Source: Corynebacterium glyciniphilum AJ 3170
Lineage (GTDB): Bacteria; Actinomycetota; Actinomycetes; Mycobacteriales; Mycobacteriaceae
DNA length: 64,000 bases
Direction: 5' to 3'
NCBI RefSeq assembly: GCF_000626675.1
Contig: NZ_CP006842.1
Location: 1,178,001 to 1,242,000, forward strand
A program made the translations under genes and the position numbers. Below are positions 50,864 through 59,212 of this stretch, piece by piece. Positions within the stretch are counted from its first letter, which is position 1. Each line of letters begins with the position of its first letter. The notes under the pieces are model-generated. The model ran no database searches, was not told the origin of the DNA, and saw only the letters and a program-made list of their open reading frames with translations.

Positions 50864-52066
50864 ATGCTGCTGCACCGTTTTTCTGTCCCCGTCGCCCTGT
50901 GGTTCGTATTCTTTGTGAACGGGGCTGTGCTGTCGAGTTGGGCGCCGAGAATACCCGAGGTCAAGGATGATCTCGCGCTCTCGGACAGTGCACTTGGTAC
51001 TGCGCTGCTGGGCATCGCGCTGGGTGCTGTTCCTGCGATGCTGATCACCGGTCGCGTCCTGCGGAATGCGCGTGACGTGACAGTCTGCGCCGTTGCGGCT
51101 CTGGCTTTTCCAGCCGCTCTACCCCTGATTGGGTTCGCAACGGGTCTTGCGACGTTGATGGCCGTACTTCTACTGCTGGGAGTGTTGAGCGGGGTACTCG
51201 ACGTTGCGATGAACACTGCAGCAATGCGGGTCCAGGCGGCTGAACACAAGCGCATTATCGGCACGCTGCATGGCGCGTACAGCATCGGCGTGATGGCCGG
51301 CGCAGGTGCTGCGGCCTGGGCCGTGCACCTTAAAGCGGACCTGACCGCTCACTTCCTGGCCTCGGCGGCATGTCTGCTTGTTCTCGGTGCGATGGCCTCC
51401 GCTGTGCTCGTCGCCTCAACGTCCCACTCTCGGGAAGACGCTCGTCAATCACGGACGACGGCTGCCATGGCCCCGACAGACAAGCCACGGTCCAGGGTCG
51501 GATGGGTTCCTGTCACTGTAGCGGTACTCGCTCTCAGCGGGTTCCTTCTGGAAGGCATGGTCACCGACTGGTCGAGTCTTCTCCTTCGGCGCGACATGGG
51601 CGCCGATCCTGCGTTTGCTGCATCGGCTCTCACGGTGTTCAGCGCAGCCATGTTCCTTTCGCGGACGGCCAGTGACATGCTGTCGCGGTACATCCCGGAC
51701 GGTATTTTCGTTGTCGTGGCAGCTGGTGCCGTCGCCGTGCCGACTGCCGCCGCAATCATGGTGGAGAGTCCGGGAGTCGCTCTCGTTGCCGTCATTCTGA
51801 TCGGCCTCTGCGCCGGCCCGATGTTTCCGCTGGCACTGACTCGCGCTGCACACGCCCGGCCACACGAGGTCGCTGGCGTCAGCGCGCGGCTCAGCGTCAT
51901 CGGTTATGCGGCCTATCTTGCCGGACCGCCCGTGATCGGCGTCGCCGCGGAGTACACAGGCCTTCCCGCGACCTTCCTCGGCGTCACCGTGGTCACAGCA
52001 GTGTGCCTTCTGGGGACAGCCTTCGTCTGGCGACGCCACAGCAGACACCACCGTTCGGTGCTCTGA
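50864..52066 (+). CDS. MFS transporter
   Basis: A 400-residue MFS protein with twelve hydrophobic helices. TM1 has LWFVFFVNGAVLSSWAPRIP, and IGTLHGAYSIGVMAGAGAAA lies in TM5, resembling YbjJ-type transporters. The ATG at 50864 has GGAG seven bases upstream; an upstream TTG in frame is less likely. It is divergent from the TsnR-like gene, so it could export a thiopeptide or unrelated compound. Substrate unknown. Confidence 0.8.
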   Translation: MLLHRFSVPVALWFVFFVNGAVLSSWAPRIPEVKDDLALSDSALGTALLGIALGAVPAMLITGRVLRNARDVTVCAVAALAFPAALPLIGFATGLATLMAVLLLLGVLSGVLDVAMNTAAMRVQAAEHKRIIGTLHGAYSIGVMAGAGAAAWAVHLKADLTAHFLASAACLLVLGAMASAVLVASTSHSREDARQSRTTAAMAPTDKPRSRVGWVPVTVAVLALSGFLLEGMVTDWSSLLLRRDMGADPAFAASALTVFSAAMFLSRTASDMLSRYIPDGIFVVVAAGAVAVPTAAAIMVESPGVALVAVILIGLCAGPMFPLALTRAAHARPHEVAGVSARLSVIGYAAYLAGPPVIGVAAEYTGLPATFLGVTVVTAVCLLGTAFVWRRHSRHHRSVL

Positions 52067-52123
52067 CTTCTTCTCGTCATTGCCGGAGCAACTGGTCTCT
52101 GGCGGTGTGGTCTGTCTTTCAGG

Positions 52124-52951
52124 TCACCACTCGATCCCCAGCATCTCCGCGCTCCGCTCCCAGTGTCCCCGCACTATTGCCGGATCATAGGCTTGCCGGT
52201 TGGTACGTCCGACTCGTCGGGGTGTCGCATAGTACTTGCCCGACTGCCACGTCTCGTCCGGCCGCGCGTCGATGAAATGCCGCAGGCGTGCGCCGCCCCG
52301 TTCCGGGGAGATGAGGAACGCCTTCAGCGCTCCGTGGTAGATGCGCTGAAAGGAGCTGTCGGTGTCTGAGGCGAAGTTCGTCGCGACGATACCGGGGTGG
52401 AATGCCACCGAAGACAGCCCCTGCGCATGGAAACGCTCGTGCAGGCCCGTGGTGAACAGGATGTTCGCCAGCTTGGCGTTACCGTAGGCCAGGTTCGGCG
52501 AGAAGTTCTGCCAGGTGTTCAGATCGTCGAGAGTGATCCGGCCGAACAGGCGTGCGCCGATACTGGAGGTGTTGACCACAGCAGCCTGACTGTCGACGAG
52601 GAGGTCGATCAACAGGTGTGTGAGCAGCGTCGGGGCCAGATGGTTGACCTGGAAGGTCATCTCGAACCCGTCCGGGGTCGCTGTGGGGCCGGAGAAGATC
52701 CCACCGGCATTGTTCGCCAGGACATCGATACGGTCGCAGGTCCTGCGGAGCGTCGCCGCGAGTTCGCGGACATCATCGAGTCGGGTGAAATCCGCGCAGT
52801 GGTAGTCGGCTCCGAGTTCGTCGGCCACTGCCCGGGTTTTCTCCGGTGAGCGTCCGATGAGAACTAGTCGCGTATCGCCGTCGGCGAGTTGACGGCTGGC
52901 CGCGGCGCCGATTCCGTCGCTGGCTCCGGTGATGACGAGGGTGCGTGTCAT
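52124..52951 (-). CDS. Short-chain dehydrogenase/reductase (retinol-dehydrogenase-like)
   Basis: A 275-residue SDR. The cofactor site is LVITGASDGIGAAA, followed by NNAGGIFSG; the catalytic residues lie in VVNTSSIGARL and NLAYGNAKLAN. It resembles the long SDRs annotated as retinol dehydrogenase-like. GGAGG precedes the ATG, whose bases overlap the stop of the upstream SDR gene (ATGA), so the pair are translationally coupled. Substrate unknown. Confidence 0.88.
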   Translation of the reverse strand: MTRTLVITGASDGIGAAASRQLADGDTRLVLIGRSPEKTRAVADELGADYHCADFTRLDDVRELAATLRRTCDRIDVLANNAGGIFSGPTATPDGFEMTFQVNHLAPTLLTHLLIDLLVDSQAAVVNTSSIGARLFGRITLDDLNTWQNFSPNLAYGNAKLANILFTTGLHERFHAQGLSSVAFHPGIVATNFASDTDSSFQRIYHGALKAFLISPERGGARLRHFIDARPDETWQSGKYYATPRRVGRTNRQAYDPAIVRGHWERSAEMLGIEW

Positions 52952-53895
52952 GTGTTGTCCTCCTGGTGCATGAACGGTGTGGTGAGGTGTTCGACGGCAT
53001 CCCACAGTTGTCGTTCGCGATCTGGGTCGTAGGACTCCGGTGAGGAGTCCGCGACATGGTCCCGGTCGATGTAGGCACCGCTCGGTGCGGGAATATCACC
53101 GACGACCGCCTCGGCGAGTAGTGCTCCGGCCTTCGCCGATGTCGTAGCCAGTGGCGACACGGTCAGTGCTGGCATGAGCCATCTCATCGCGAACCGGGAC
53201 AGTACGTCGGCGTCCCGCGTGAGGCCGGTGCCGGGGACCAGGCCGGGGTTGTATCCGTACACCGCTGGACCGGTGGGAAATCGGCGGGCGTATTCGTGGA
53301 GCAGGTAGATCGCGGCCAGTTTGCTGGTCGAATAGGCTGTGCGTCCGGCCCTGGTACGTCCCGGTGGTGAGAATGCGCCGGTGTGCGCCAGGATGTCGGT
53401 GGGTAACCACCGGGGTCCGGGCACCATGCCCAGGTTGTGGCGCAGATCCCCGACGTGCGTGTCGCTGACGGTCACGACGACCCGGCCGCCGGGACGGACG
53501 TGCTGGTGCAGTGTGCGGAACAGAATGTGGTTCGCCAGGACGTTGACGGCGAACGTCGCCTCGAAGCCGTCGACAGTTTCTACCAGTGTTGACGTGTGCT
53601 GAACCCCGGCGTTGCAGACGACTGCGCCCAGGGGCGGGAGATCGCCGGCGCCACAGCGGTGGGCGACGGTCGCCGCAGCCTCGTAGACGCTATGCAGAGA
53701 CGCCAGATCGGTGGGAATGGCAGATACCGTTCCTCCCGTTTTCTGCAGGTCCGCGACGACATCCGTGGCATCGCCGCGGCTGAGGAGCACAAGGTGTGTG
53801 CCCGGCTGGCGGGTCAGCAGTCGCTGTGCTGCGACGCGACCGATGCCGCGGGTAGCTCCGGTCATCACGACGGTCTGGTTCATCGTCTGGGTCAC
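52948..53895 (-). CDS. Short-chain dehydrogenase/reductase
   Basis: A 315-residue SDR. The Rossmann motif is VVMTGATRGIGRVAAQ, and the NAG motif GAVVCNAGVQHTSTL. The active site has VVVTVSDTHVGD with Ser/Asp in place of the usual Ser, and the catalytic pair in TAYSTSKLAAIYLL. The GTG at 53895 has GGGAGG eight bases upstream; a GTG three codons earlier overlaps the TetR stop and an ATG four codons on are alternatives. The next SDR overlaps its stop. Confidence 0.85.
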   Translation of the reverse strand: MTQTMNQTVVMTGATRGIGRVAAQRLLTRQPGTHLVLLSRGDATDVVADLQKTGGTVSAIPTDLASLHSVYEAAATVAHRCGAGDLPPLGAVVCNAGVQHTSTLVETVDGFEATFAVNVLANHILFRTLHQHVRPGGRVVVTVSDTHVGDLRHNLGMVPGPRWLPTDILAHTGAFSPPGRTRAGRTAYSTSKLAAIYLLHEYARRFPTGPAVYGYNPGLVPGTGLTRDADVLSRFAMRWLMPALTVSPLATTSAKAGALLAEAVVGDIPAPSGAYIDRDHVADSSPESYDPDRERQLWDAVEHLTTPFMHQEDNT

Positions 53896-53900
53896 TGTCG

Positions 53901-54536
53901 TCACCTCCCCGGAACGGCGTGGGGGAGCCCGTGGGACGGAGCTCCCGTGATCGCCTGGACGAGGAGGGAGACGTCCTCGTCCCGAAGGATCTCCGTCGCG
54001 TCATCGGAGCCCATGAAAGCCGCCCGAGCGAGGATCGCGCCGATAATCAGATGCGCGGCGGAGGATGCGTCGCCGGCACGTCGCTCGTCCCGCTCCTCGG
54101 CGCGCTTGAGGACGGCGGCGAGGTGGTCACGCGTCGGTTCGAGCACACTGTGCCGGACGATGGCGGCGAGTTCGGGGTCGTGCGCAGCTTCCCCGACCAG
54201 TGCCACGAGCGTTGCTCCGACGGCTCCGGACAGCACACGGCGCTTGTGGGCCAGCAGCTCGACGAGATCGCCCTCCGTCGTCCCGGTGTCAATGTCGGCG
54301 TTTTCGGTCTCGGCGATCTGGGCTGCCGCAGCAAGGAGGAGGTCGCGCTTCGAGGGCCACCGGCGGTACAGCGTCGCAGTCGAGACGCCGGCACGCTTGG
54401 CGACGGCGGCGGTGGTCAACGCGGCATAGCCGTTCTCGGCCAGCAGCGCGAGGACGGCCTCCATGATCGCAGGGGTCAACTTGGTGTTCACCGGGCGTCC
54501 TCGGGTGCTCCCAGGGTGGTCATCGGTGGCAGCCAT
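53901..54536 (-). CDS. TetR-family transcriptional regulator
   Basis: A 211-residue TetR protein with a helix-turn-helix YAALTTAAVAKRAGVSTATL followed by YRRWPSKRDLL. The ligand domain belongs to the subgroup with a TetR_C_11-like C-terminus. AAGGGAG precedes the ATG. It heads the SDR operon and is divergent from the LysE-family exporter. A GAAACGA/TCGTTTC dyad just upstream is its likely operator. Confidence 0.85.
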   Translation of the reverse strand: MAATDDHPGSTRGRPVNTKLTPAIMEAVLALLAENGYAALTTAAVAKRAGVSTATLYRRWPSKRDLLLAAAAQIAETENADIDTGTTEGDLVELLAHKRRVLSGAVGATLVALVGEAAHDPELAAIVRHSVLEPTRDHLAAVLKRAEERDERRAGDASSAAHLIIGAILARAAFMGSDDATEILRDEDVSLLVQAITGAPSHGLPHAVPGR

Positions 54537-54559
54537 GGCGTCACTCCCTTTTTCGATAC

Positions 54560-54575
54560 GAAACGAGTTCGTTTC
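54560..54575. promoter_or_regulatory. TetR-type operator
   Basis: Arms GAAACGA and TCGTTTC around a 2-bp centre, between the TetR gene and the LysE-family exporter gene. The symmetry and position fit autoregulation of the TetR-SDR-SDR operon. Confidence 0.65.
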
Positions 54576-54684
54576 ATAACGTAGTCGAACCGGAGTGGCC
54601 TTGCAATCAGTACTCGGTTTGGACCATGACAGTGGAGGATCATTGGATCTGTAGTTAGACCATGATCTCCCGCACGCTGACAGA

Positions 54685-55326
54685 ATGACCATTGAATTCT
54701 GGATCACCTCGATCATCGTGACCGCGACACCAGGGACCGGGGCACTGTTCACCGTCGCCGCCGGACTGAACCGCGGCATTCGAGCCGGGCTGATTGCCGC
54801 GGTGGGCTGCACTTTGGGCATCATTCCTCACCTTGTGCTCGCCCTCTCCGGTGCAGCGGCAGTGTTCGCGGCGAGCCCCGTCGCTTTCGGCGTCCTCAAG
54901 TGGCTCGGTGTCGCCTACCTGCTGTACATGGCGTGGGGGACCTGGCGCCAGACCGGGGTCCTGGCGCCCGACACCGACGAGGCTGACGGCGCTGACGAGA
55001 GTGCGCCGATGACGGGGCCGTCTTCCGGGAAGGTGATCGGAAACGCTGTTCTCGTGAATCTGCTCAACCCGAAGCTCACCGTGTTCTTCTTCGTCTTCCT
55101 GCCCCTGTTCGTTGATACCGGGGCTGACGGTGCCGTCCTGGAGATGGCAATCCTCGGTGCCGCGTTCATGGTGGTCACCCTGCTGATCTTCGCGGTTTAC
55201 GGTGTGTGCGCCGCCTGGTTGCGCCGGTACGTGGTCGGACGACCGGTGGTGATGGCGTGGATCGGGAGGGTATTCGCCGCATCGTTCGTCGTCCTCGCGG
55301 TGATGCTCGCCCTGACTCAGCAGTGA
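54685..55326 (+). CDS. LysE/RhtB-family amino-acid exporter
   Basis: A 213-residue membrane protein. VTATPGTGALFTVAAGLNRG is the family signature (P-G-x-x), and further helices are IPHLVLALSGAAAVFAA, FGVLKWLGVAYLLYMAWG and LTVFFFVFLPLFVD. NAVLVNLLNPKL is a second LysE hallmark. It exports amino acids or related small molecules. It ends 10 bases inside the convergent MocR gene. No recognisable ribosome binding site is close to the ATG, so leaderless translation is possible. Confidence 0.85.
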   Translation: MTIEFWITSIIVTATPGTGALFTVAAGLNRGIRAGLIAAVGCTLGIIPHLVLALSGAAAVFAASPVAFGVLKWLGVAYLLYMAWGTWRQTGVLAPDTDEADGADESAPMTGPSSGKVIGNAVLVNLLNPKLTVFFFVFLPLFVDTGADGAVLEMAILGAAFMVVTLLIFAVYGVCAAWLRRYVVGRPVVMAWIGRVFAASFVVLAVMLALTQQ

Positions 55327-56726
55327 GTGTTTCGTACCAACTCACCGAGTTGCCGGATGGCCGCGTCAAGACGCCGCGGGGAATGCGGACCGTACCCGAT
55401 AACCACCCCGGGCGGGCCCGGGGCGGCGCGGTGGCTCGACAAAGGTTGTACCGCGAGGCCGGCATCGCGGGCTCGCGCACAGAGTGCGACGTCGTCGACA
55501 TGGTCAGGCAGGCGGACGAGCAGATGCAGGCCCGCGGCAATACCGTCGATGGTGCATCCGGGGAGGTAGCGGTGGATCGCATCCACAGCTGCGTCACGGC
55601 GCTCCCGATGGCGCAACCGGAGGCTGCGCAGGTGACGCTCCAGCACGCCGTTGTCGATCAGATCGGTGAGGGCGAGCTGGGGCAGGGCAGGAGAGCCCAG
55701 ATCCGTCGCCCACCGCAGCTCCGCCAGGTCGTCCCGCAGCGGTTCCGGGACGATCACCCAACCGAGACGAAGCGCCGGAGCAAGGACCTTCGACAGGCTG
55801 GAGACATGGACGATGCGGTCCGGAGCCATGGGGTGCATGGCCCGGACCGGGGAGCGGTCGTAGCGGTACTCGGAGTCGTAGTCGTCCTCGATGATGAACC
55901 CGTCGGTTGACCGTGCCCACTCCACCAGCGCACGGCGGCGATCAGGAGACAGGACGACACCGGTCGGGAACTGATGGGCCGGGGTGACCACGGCGGCACC
56001 CACTCCGGTACGGGAGAGGGCGTCGACGTCGATGCCGGAGGCATCGACCGGGACGGGATGAAGCTCGTCCAGCCAGTAGTTCAGGATCCGGCGGTTGCCC
56101 TCCGCGCCGGGATCCTCGACAGCACAGTCGGTGATGCCGCGGCGGCGCAGTACCTGCGCGAGCAGGCTGAGAGCCCCGGTCACCCCGGCAGTGACGATGA
56201 TCTGCTGTGGTGAGACGGCCAGGCCACGACTACGCCCTAACCATGACGCCAGCGCCGTCCGCAGTGCCGGAACGCCGGCGGGATCGGCGTATCCCAGGTC
56301 ATCCGGTGTCGCCGTGTCGAGGACGCGTCGTTCTGCACGCAGCCAAGCTGCACGCGGAAAAGCGCTGATGTCCGGCACCCCGGCGGAGATGTTCAGTAGC
56401 TCGCCGTGCTCTGCGAGTTCTGTGGTGGTGTCAGAGGCCGCCGCGTCCGACGGTGAAGCTGGTGAGGGGATCGTGGTTGCAACTTCGGTACCGCCACCAC
56501 GGTTGGTGACCAGGAGGCCTTCCTCCGTCAGACGTCGGTACGCCTCCACGACGGTGCCACGCGACATCTGCAGTTCCGTGGCCAGCGTCCGCGTCGCAGG
56601 CAGGCGGTTACCGGGCCGGAGCACAGCGTCGGCGATCGCCGCGCGGAGTTGCGCGGCGAGCCATGCTGTCCTGCCCCGTGGCGGAGCTGCGGCGGGGTCG
56701 AGGGAGAGGAAAGTTGAACCGGTCAT
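55317..56726 (-). CDS. MocR-family (GntR/aminotransferase fusion) regulator
   Basis: A 469-residue fusion protein. The N-terminal winged helix (LPATRTLATELQMSRGTVVE) joins by a linker to a fold-type I aminotransferase domain. The PLP-lysine motif is HVSSLSKVLAPALRLGW, and upstream IIEDDYDSEYRYDR binds the cofactor. MocR proteins use PLP to sense an amine or amino acid. Its gene overlaps the convergent LysE exporter, so an amino-acid export/sensing link is plausible. It could resemble PdxR or GabR in mode of action; the ligand is unknown. Confidence 0.88.
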   Translation of the reverse strand: MTGSTFLSLDPAAAPPRGRTAWLAAQLRAAIADAVLRPGNRLPATRTLATELQMSRGTVVEAYRRLTEEGLLVTNRGGGTEVATTIPSPASPSDAAASDTTTELAEHGELLNISAGVPDISAFPRAAWLRAERRVLDTATPDDLGYADPAGVPALRTALASWLGRSRGLAVSPQQIIVTAGVTGALSLLAQVLRRRGITDCAVEDPGAEGNRRILNYWLDELHPVPVDASGIDVDALSRTGVGAAVVTPAHQFPTGVVLSPDRRRALVEWARSTDGFIIEDDYDSEYRYDRSPVRAMHPMAPDRIVHVSSLSKVLAPALRLGWVIVPEPLRDDLAELRWATDLGSPALPQLALTDLIDNGVLERHLRSLRLRHRERRDAAVDAIHRYLPGCTIDGIAAGLHLLVRLPDHVDDVALCARARDAGLAVQPLSSHRAAPGPPGVVIGYGPHSPRRLDAAIRQLGELVRNTHC

Positions 56727-56829
56727 GTGGTGCAGGAGTTTACGTGGGGAGTGGGACTGTGAACCACTCTTTGAGCGTGTGACGAGCACGAAGGTGGGGC
56801 CGTGCGCACTACTAGGAAGATCGCTTGTC

Positions 56830-57159
56830 TCAACTGGGGATGTTGCTTATGTCGGTGTTCTGTCGGGCGTGGAACAGGTCGTGGGACTCCTGGATGCCGA
56901 CCCAGAATTCCGCAGAGTTGCCGAAGTAGGCGGCCAGCCGGACCGCAAGACTCGCGGAAAGCCCGATCTGTCCACGCACGAGCCTGGAAATCTGAGACTC
57001 TGACACACCCAGGTCTTTTGCGAGGCGGTACTGGGTGATGGCCAGTGGTTCCAGGAACCCCAGTTTGAGGATTTCTCCGGGGTGGGGAGCAGGGATGATC
57101 ACGGAGTCCGCGTTGTCGTCCTGGTTGTGGTCAGTGGTAGTCGGTGAAGTCAACGTCAA
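56830..57159 (-). CDS. higA: HigA-family antitoxin (XRE)
   Basis: A 109-residue protein of the HigA family. IPAPHPGEILKLGFLEPLAI and TQYRLAKDLGVSESQISRLV with SASLAVRLAAYFGNSAEFWV are close to the family consensus. The helix-turn-helix binds its own operator. The longest frame starts with TTG; a GTG at 57102 just ahead of the conserved core is more like other HigA proteins. Only the C-terminal end of the HigB toxin is left upstream, so it is an orphan antitoxin. Confidence 0.85.
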   Translation of the reverse strand: MTLTSPTTTDHNQDDNADSVIIPAPHPGEILKLGFLEPLAITQYRLAKDLGVSESQISRLVRGQIGLSASLAVRLAAYFGNSAEFWVGIQESHDLFHARQNTDISNIPS

Positions 57160-57237
57160 CAGCGCCTCTGCCTGTCCAGATGGAGATGATCCGGTACTGG
57201 TTGTTTACCCGGATCGAGTGATCTCCGTAACCCTCGC
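57131..57237 (-). pseudogene. C-terminal remnant of HigB toxin
   Basis: A minus-strand frame ending at TGA (57131-57133) reads GYGDHSIRVNNQYRIIS then IWTGRGAVDVDFTDYH. This matches the C-terminal strands of HigB/RelE-type toxins (typically YSxRINxxWRICF...DVEIVDYH). The N-terminal half of the toxin is absent, replaced by the AlkA start region. The remnant overlaps the HigA gene by about 30 bases as in intact higBA operons. The toxin cannot be functional. Confidence 0.7.
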
Positions 57238-57294
57238 AGCGATCAGCATAACAAGCACGTGGCACAGTGTCCTCGAGCGTCGGATACTGGAGGA

Positions 57295-58191
57295 ATGACT
57301 GACAGTGAGCTGACCCGGACGATGACCCCGCTCTTCGCGTCGCCGGTATCGCTCGATACGTTCCGACGTCACGGCGACGACATGATCGACCGGTGGGACG
57401 GTCGCCGGTTTACACGTGCCGTCGATGCTGGGGACGGTGTGGAGGCCGTCCAGATTGATGTGGGCTCAGAACCTGGCCCGACAACATGGACGGTGACGGC
57501 CGGTGGATACCCGTCTGACATCGAGGACGTGGTCCATCGTCAGTTCATCGTCGGCGATGCTCCTGGCGAGGGGTGGGTGGACACCTGCCCTGAGGTGGCG
57601 GGGAAAGTGCCGCGCGAGATCATCGACTCGGCTGCAGTGGTGCGGTCTACATCGCTGTTCCAGTCGGTGGTCCGGTGCGTGACTGCCCAGCAGATCAACC
57701 TTGAGTTCGCCTCCGTCCTGCGGCAACGTCTGGCAACACGACTCGGCATCTACCATTCTGTCAGAGATACGGGCGCGTACTGGCTGGACATCGACAGGGC
57801 GTTGAGCACGTCGGTGGACGAGCTACGGGACATGCAGCTCAGCGGTATGAAGGCCAGATTCATTCTGGCGACAGCCCGCGCAATCGCTGACGGTGTCCTG
57901 GACAGCCAGACACTCACTGCGCTTGACGATGTCGAGCTACGTAGTCGGCTGACATCGATCCCCGGTATCGGACGCTGGACCGCCGACTGGGTGATGATCC
58001 GCTGGTTCGACCGCCCACTGGTCGCGGCAGGGGATCTCGGCGTGCGGAAGGCGATTCGCTGGCTGCACGATCTTGCTGAGATGCCGAGCGAACGCACCGT
58101 CCGTGAGCTCACCGCACACTGGGGTGAGCACGCTGCTGTCATCCAGGCGGCGGTGATGGAGGCGTTCAACCGGCACAACGCCAGGGGCTGA
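57295..58191 (+). CDS. DNA-3-methyladenine glycosylase II (AlkA-type HhH-GPD)
   Basis: A 298-residue base-excision glycosylase. The helix-hairpin-helix is LTSIPGIGRWTADWVMIR, and the following GDLGVRKAIRWL carries the catalytic aspartate of the GPD loop. An N-terminal beta-rich domain is present. VVRCVTAQQINLEFASV is typical of AlkA. The ATG sits at GGAGGA with short spacing. It removes alkylated purines from DNA. Its 3' end overlaps the convergent RCC1-repeat gene by 26 bases. Confidence 0.85.
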   Translation: MTDSELTRTMTPLFASPVSLDTFRRHGDDMIDRWDGRRFTRAVDAGDGVEAVQIDVGSEPGPTTWTVTAGGYPSDIEDVVHRQFIVGDAPGEGWVDTCPEVAGKVPREIIDSAAVVRSTSLFQSVVRCVTAQQINLEFASVLRQRLATRLGIYHSVRDTGAYWLDIDRALSTSVDELRDMQLSGMKARFILATARAIADGVLDSQTLTALDDVELRSRLTSIPGIGRWTADWVMIRWFDRPLVAAGDLGVRKAIRWLHDLAEMPSERTVRELTAHWGEHAAVIQAAVMEAFNRHNARG

Positions 58192-59044
58192 GACGGCCGG
58201 CCCACGTTGCGATGTCCCGCTGGCCGTCAGTATTGGTCCCTGCACTGACGAGGGACCCATCGGAACACAATCCGAGCGTATGGGCCGAGCCTGCGGCGAT
58301 GGCGACGATGTTTTCCCAGCTCTCGATATCACACTGGCCGTGACTGTTGTCGCCGGCTGCCAGAACTCGGCCTGAAGCAGTCACACCCACCGCATGCTGG
58401 CTCCCCGCGGACACCGTGACAATATCTTCCCACTCGTCGATGTCGGCTAATCCAGTGGTTGGCGCCCCGGTGATGAGAACCCGCCCGTCGGCTTTCAGCC
58501 CGACCGTGTAGGCCGAACCGGCTGCGATGGCGGTGAGATTTCTCCACGCCTCCACCGCGCATTGACCTCGCCGGTTATTTCCTGCTGCCACTGCGGATCC
58601 ATCGTCGCGTAGCGCGACGGAATGCCAATCACCGCACGATACAGCCACGATGTCTCTCCATCGGCTCACATCACAGGCACCCTCGGTGATCCGACCGGTC
58701 GCCGACGCAGTGCCATCTGAGCAGACTCCGAGTGTCCGCCGCCAGCCCGCTGCTACCGTCGCTATGTCACGCCAGCCCCCGGTGTCGCACTGGCGGTCGT
58801 GATTCCATCCGGTCGCCAGAACGGTGCCGTCCGAGCGGAGACCGACAGTATGCGATTTGCCGGTGTTCCTGGCGGTATGCACATTCCCCGCTGCTACGGC
58901 GACGACATTGTTCCAGTGGTCGACATCGCATTCGCCGGCTCGGCCGTCACCGACGGCGGCCACGGTACCGTCTCGCAGCACCGCGACCGAGTGACGCCTG
59001 GCTGCCGCCAGCATCAGTCTGCGACCTCGCTCTACTGTCTCCAC
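58166..59044 (-). CDS. RCC1-repeat protein
   Basis: A roughly 290-residue protein built of six to seven RCC1-like beta-propeller repeats of about 38 residues, each near AxGDNxxGQCDxExWxNIVAV. Examples are VLAAGDNSHGQCDIESW and AVAAGNNRRGQCAVEAW. Repeats with GSAHTLGLCSDGSLVSAG end each unit. One repeat carries an 8-residue insertion (GNVHTARNTGKSHTVG). No signal peptide is evident. Bacterial RCC1 proteins have no general function; a binding scaffold is likely. The GTG start is uncertain; a frame reaching 59143 is also open. Confidence 0.8.
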   Translation of the reverse strand: METVERGRRLMLAAARRHSVAVLRDGTVAAVGDGRAGECDVDHWNNVVAVAAGNVHTARNTGKSHTVGLRSDGTVLATGWNHDRQCDTGGWRDIATVAAGWRRTLGVCSDGTASATGRITEGACDVSRWRDIVAVSCGDWHSVALRDDGSAVAAGNNRRGQCAVEAWRNLTAIAAGSAYTVGLKADGRVLITGAPTTGLADIDEWEDIVTVSAGSQHAVGVTASGRVLAAGDNSHGQCDIESWENIVAIAAGSAHTLGLCSDGSLVSAGTNTDGQRDIATWAGRLSPWRCAG

Positions 59045-59212
59045 ATGGAGAGAATACGTGCCTGAGGGGAAGCAGATGGCGCACGCTTGTGGCGGGCTAC
59101 GCAGAATCCCGTGCCCTGTGGTTGGACACTGCCCATCACGCACAAGGGTGCCTGGGACATCTCTGGCTCGCCGTGTACGGCAACTAGATGGGAGCGATTA
59201 CCTGCACTCTGC

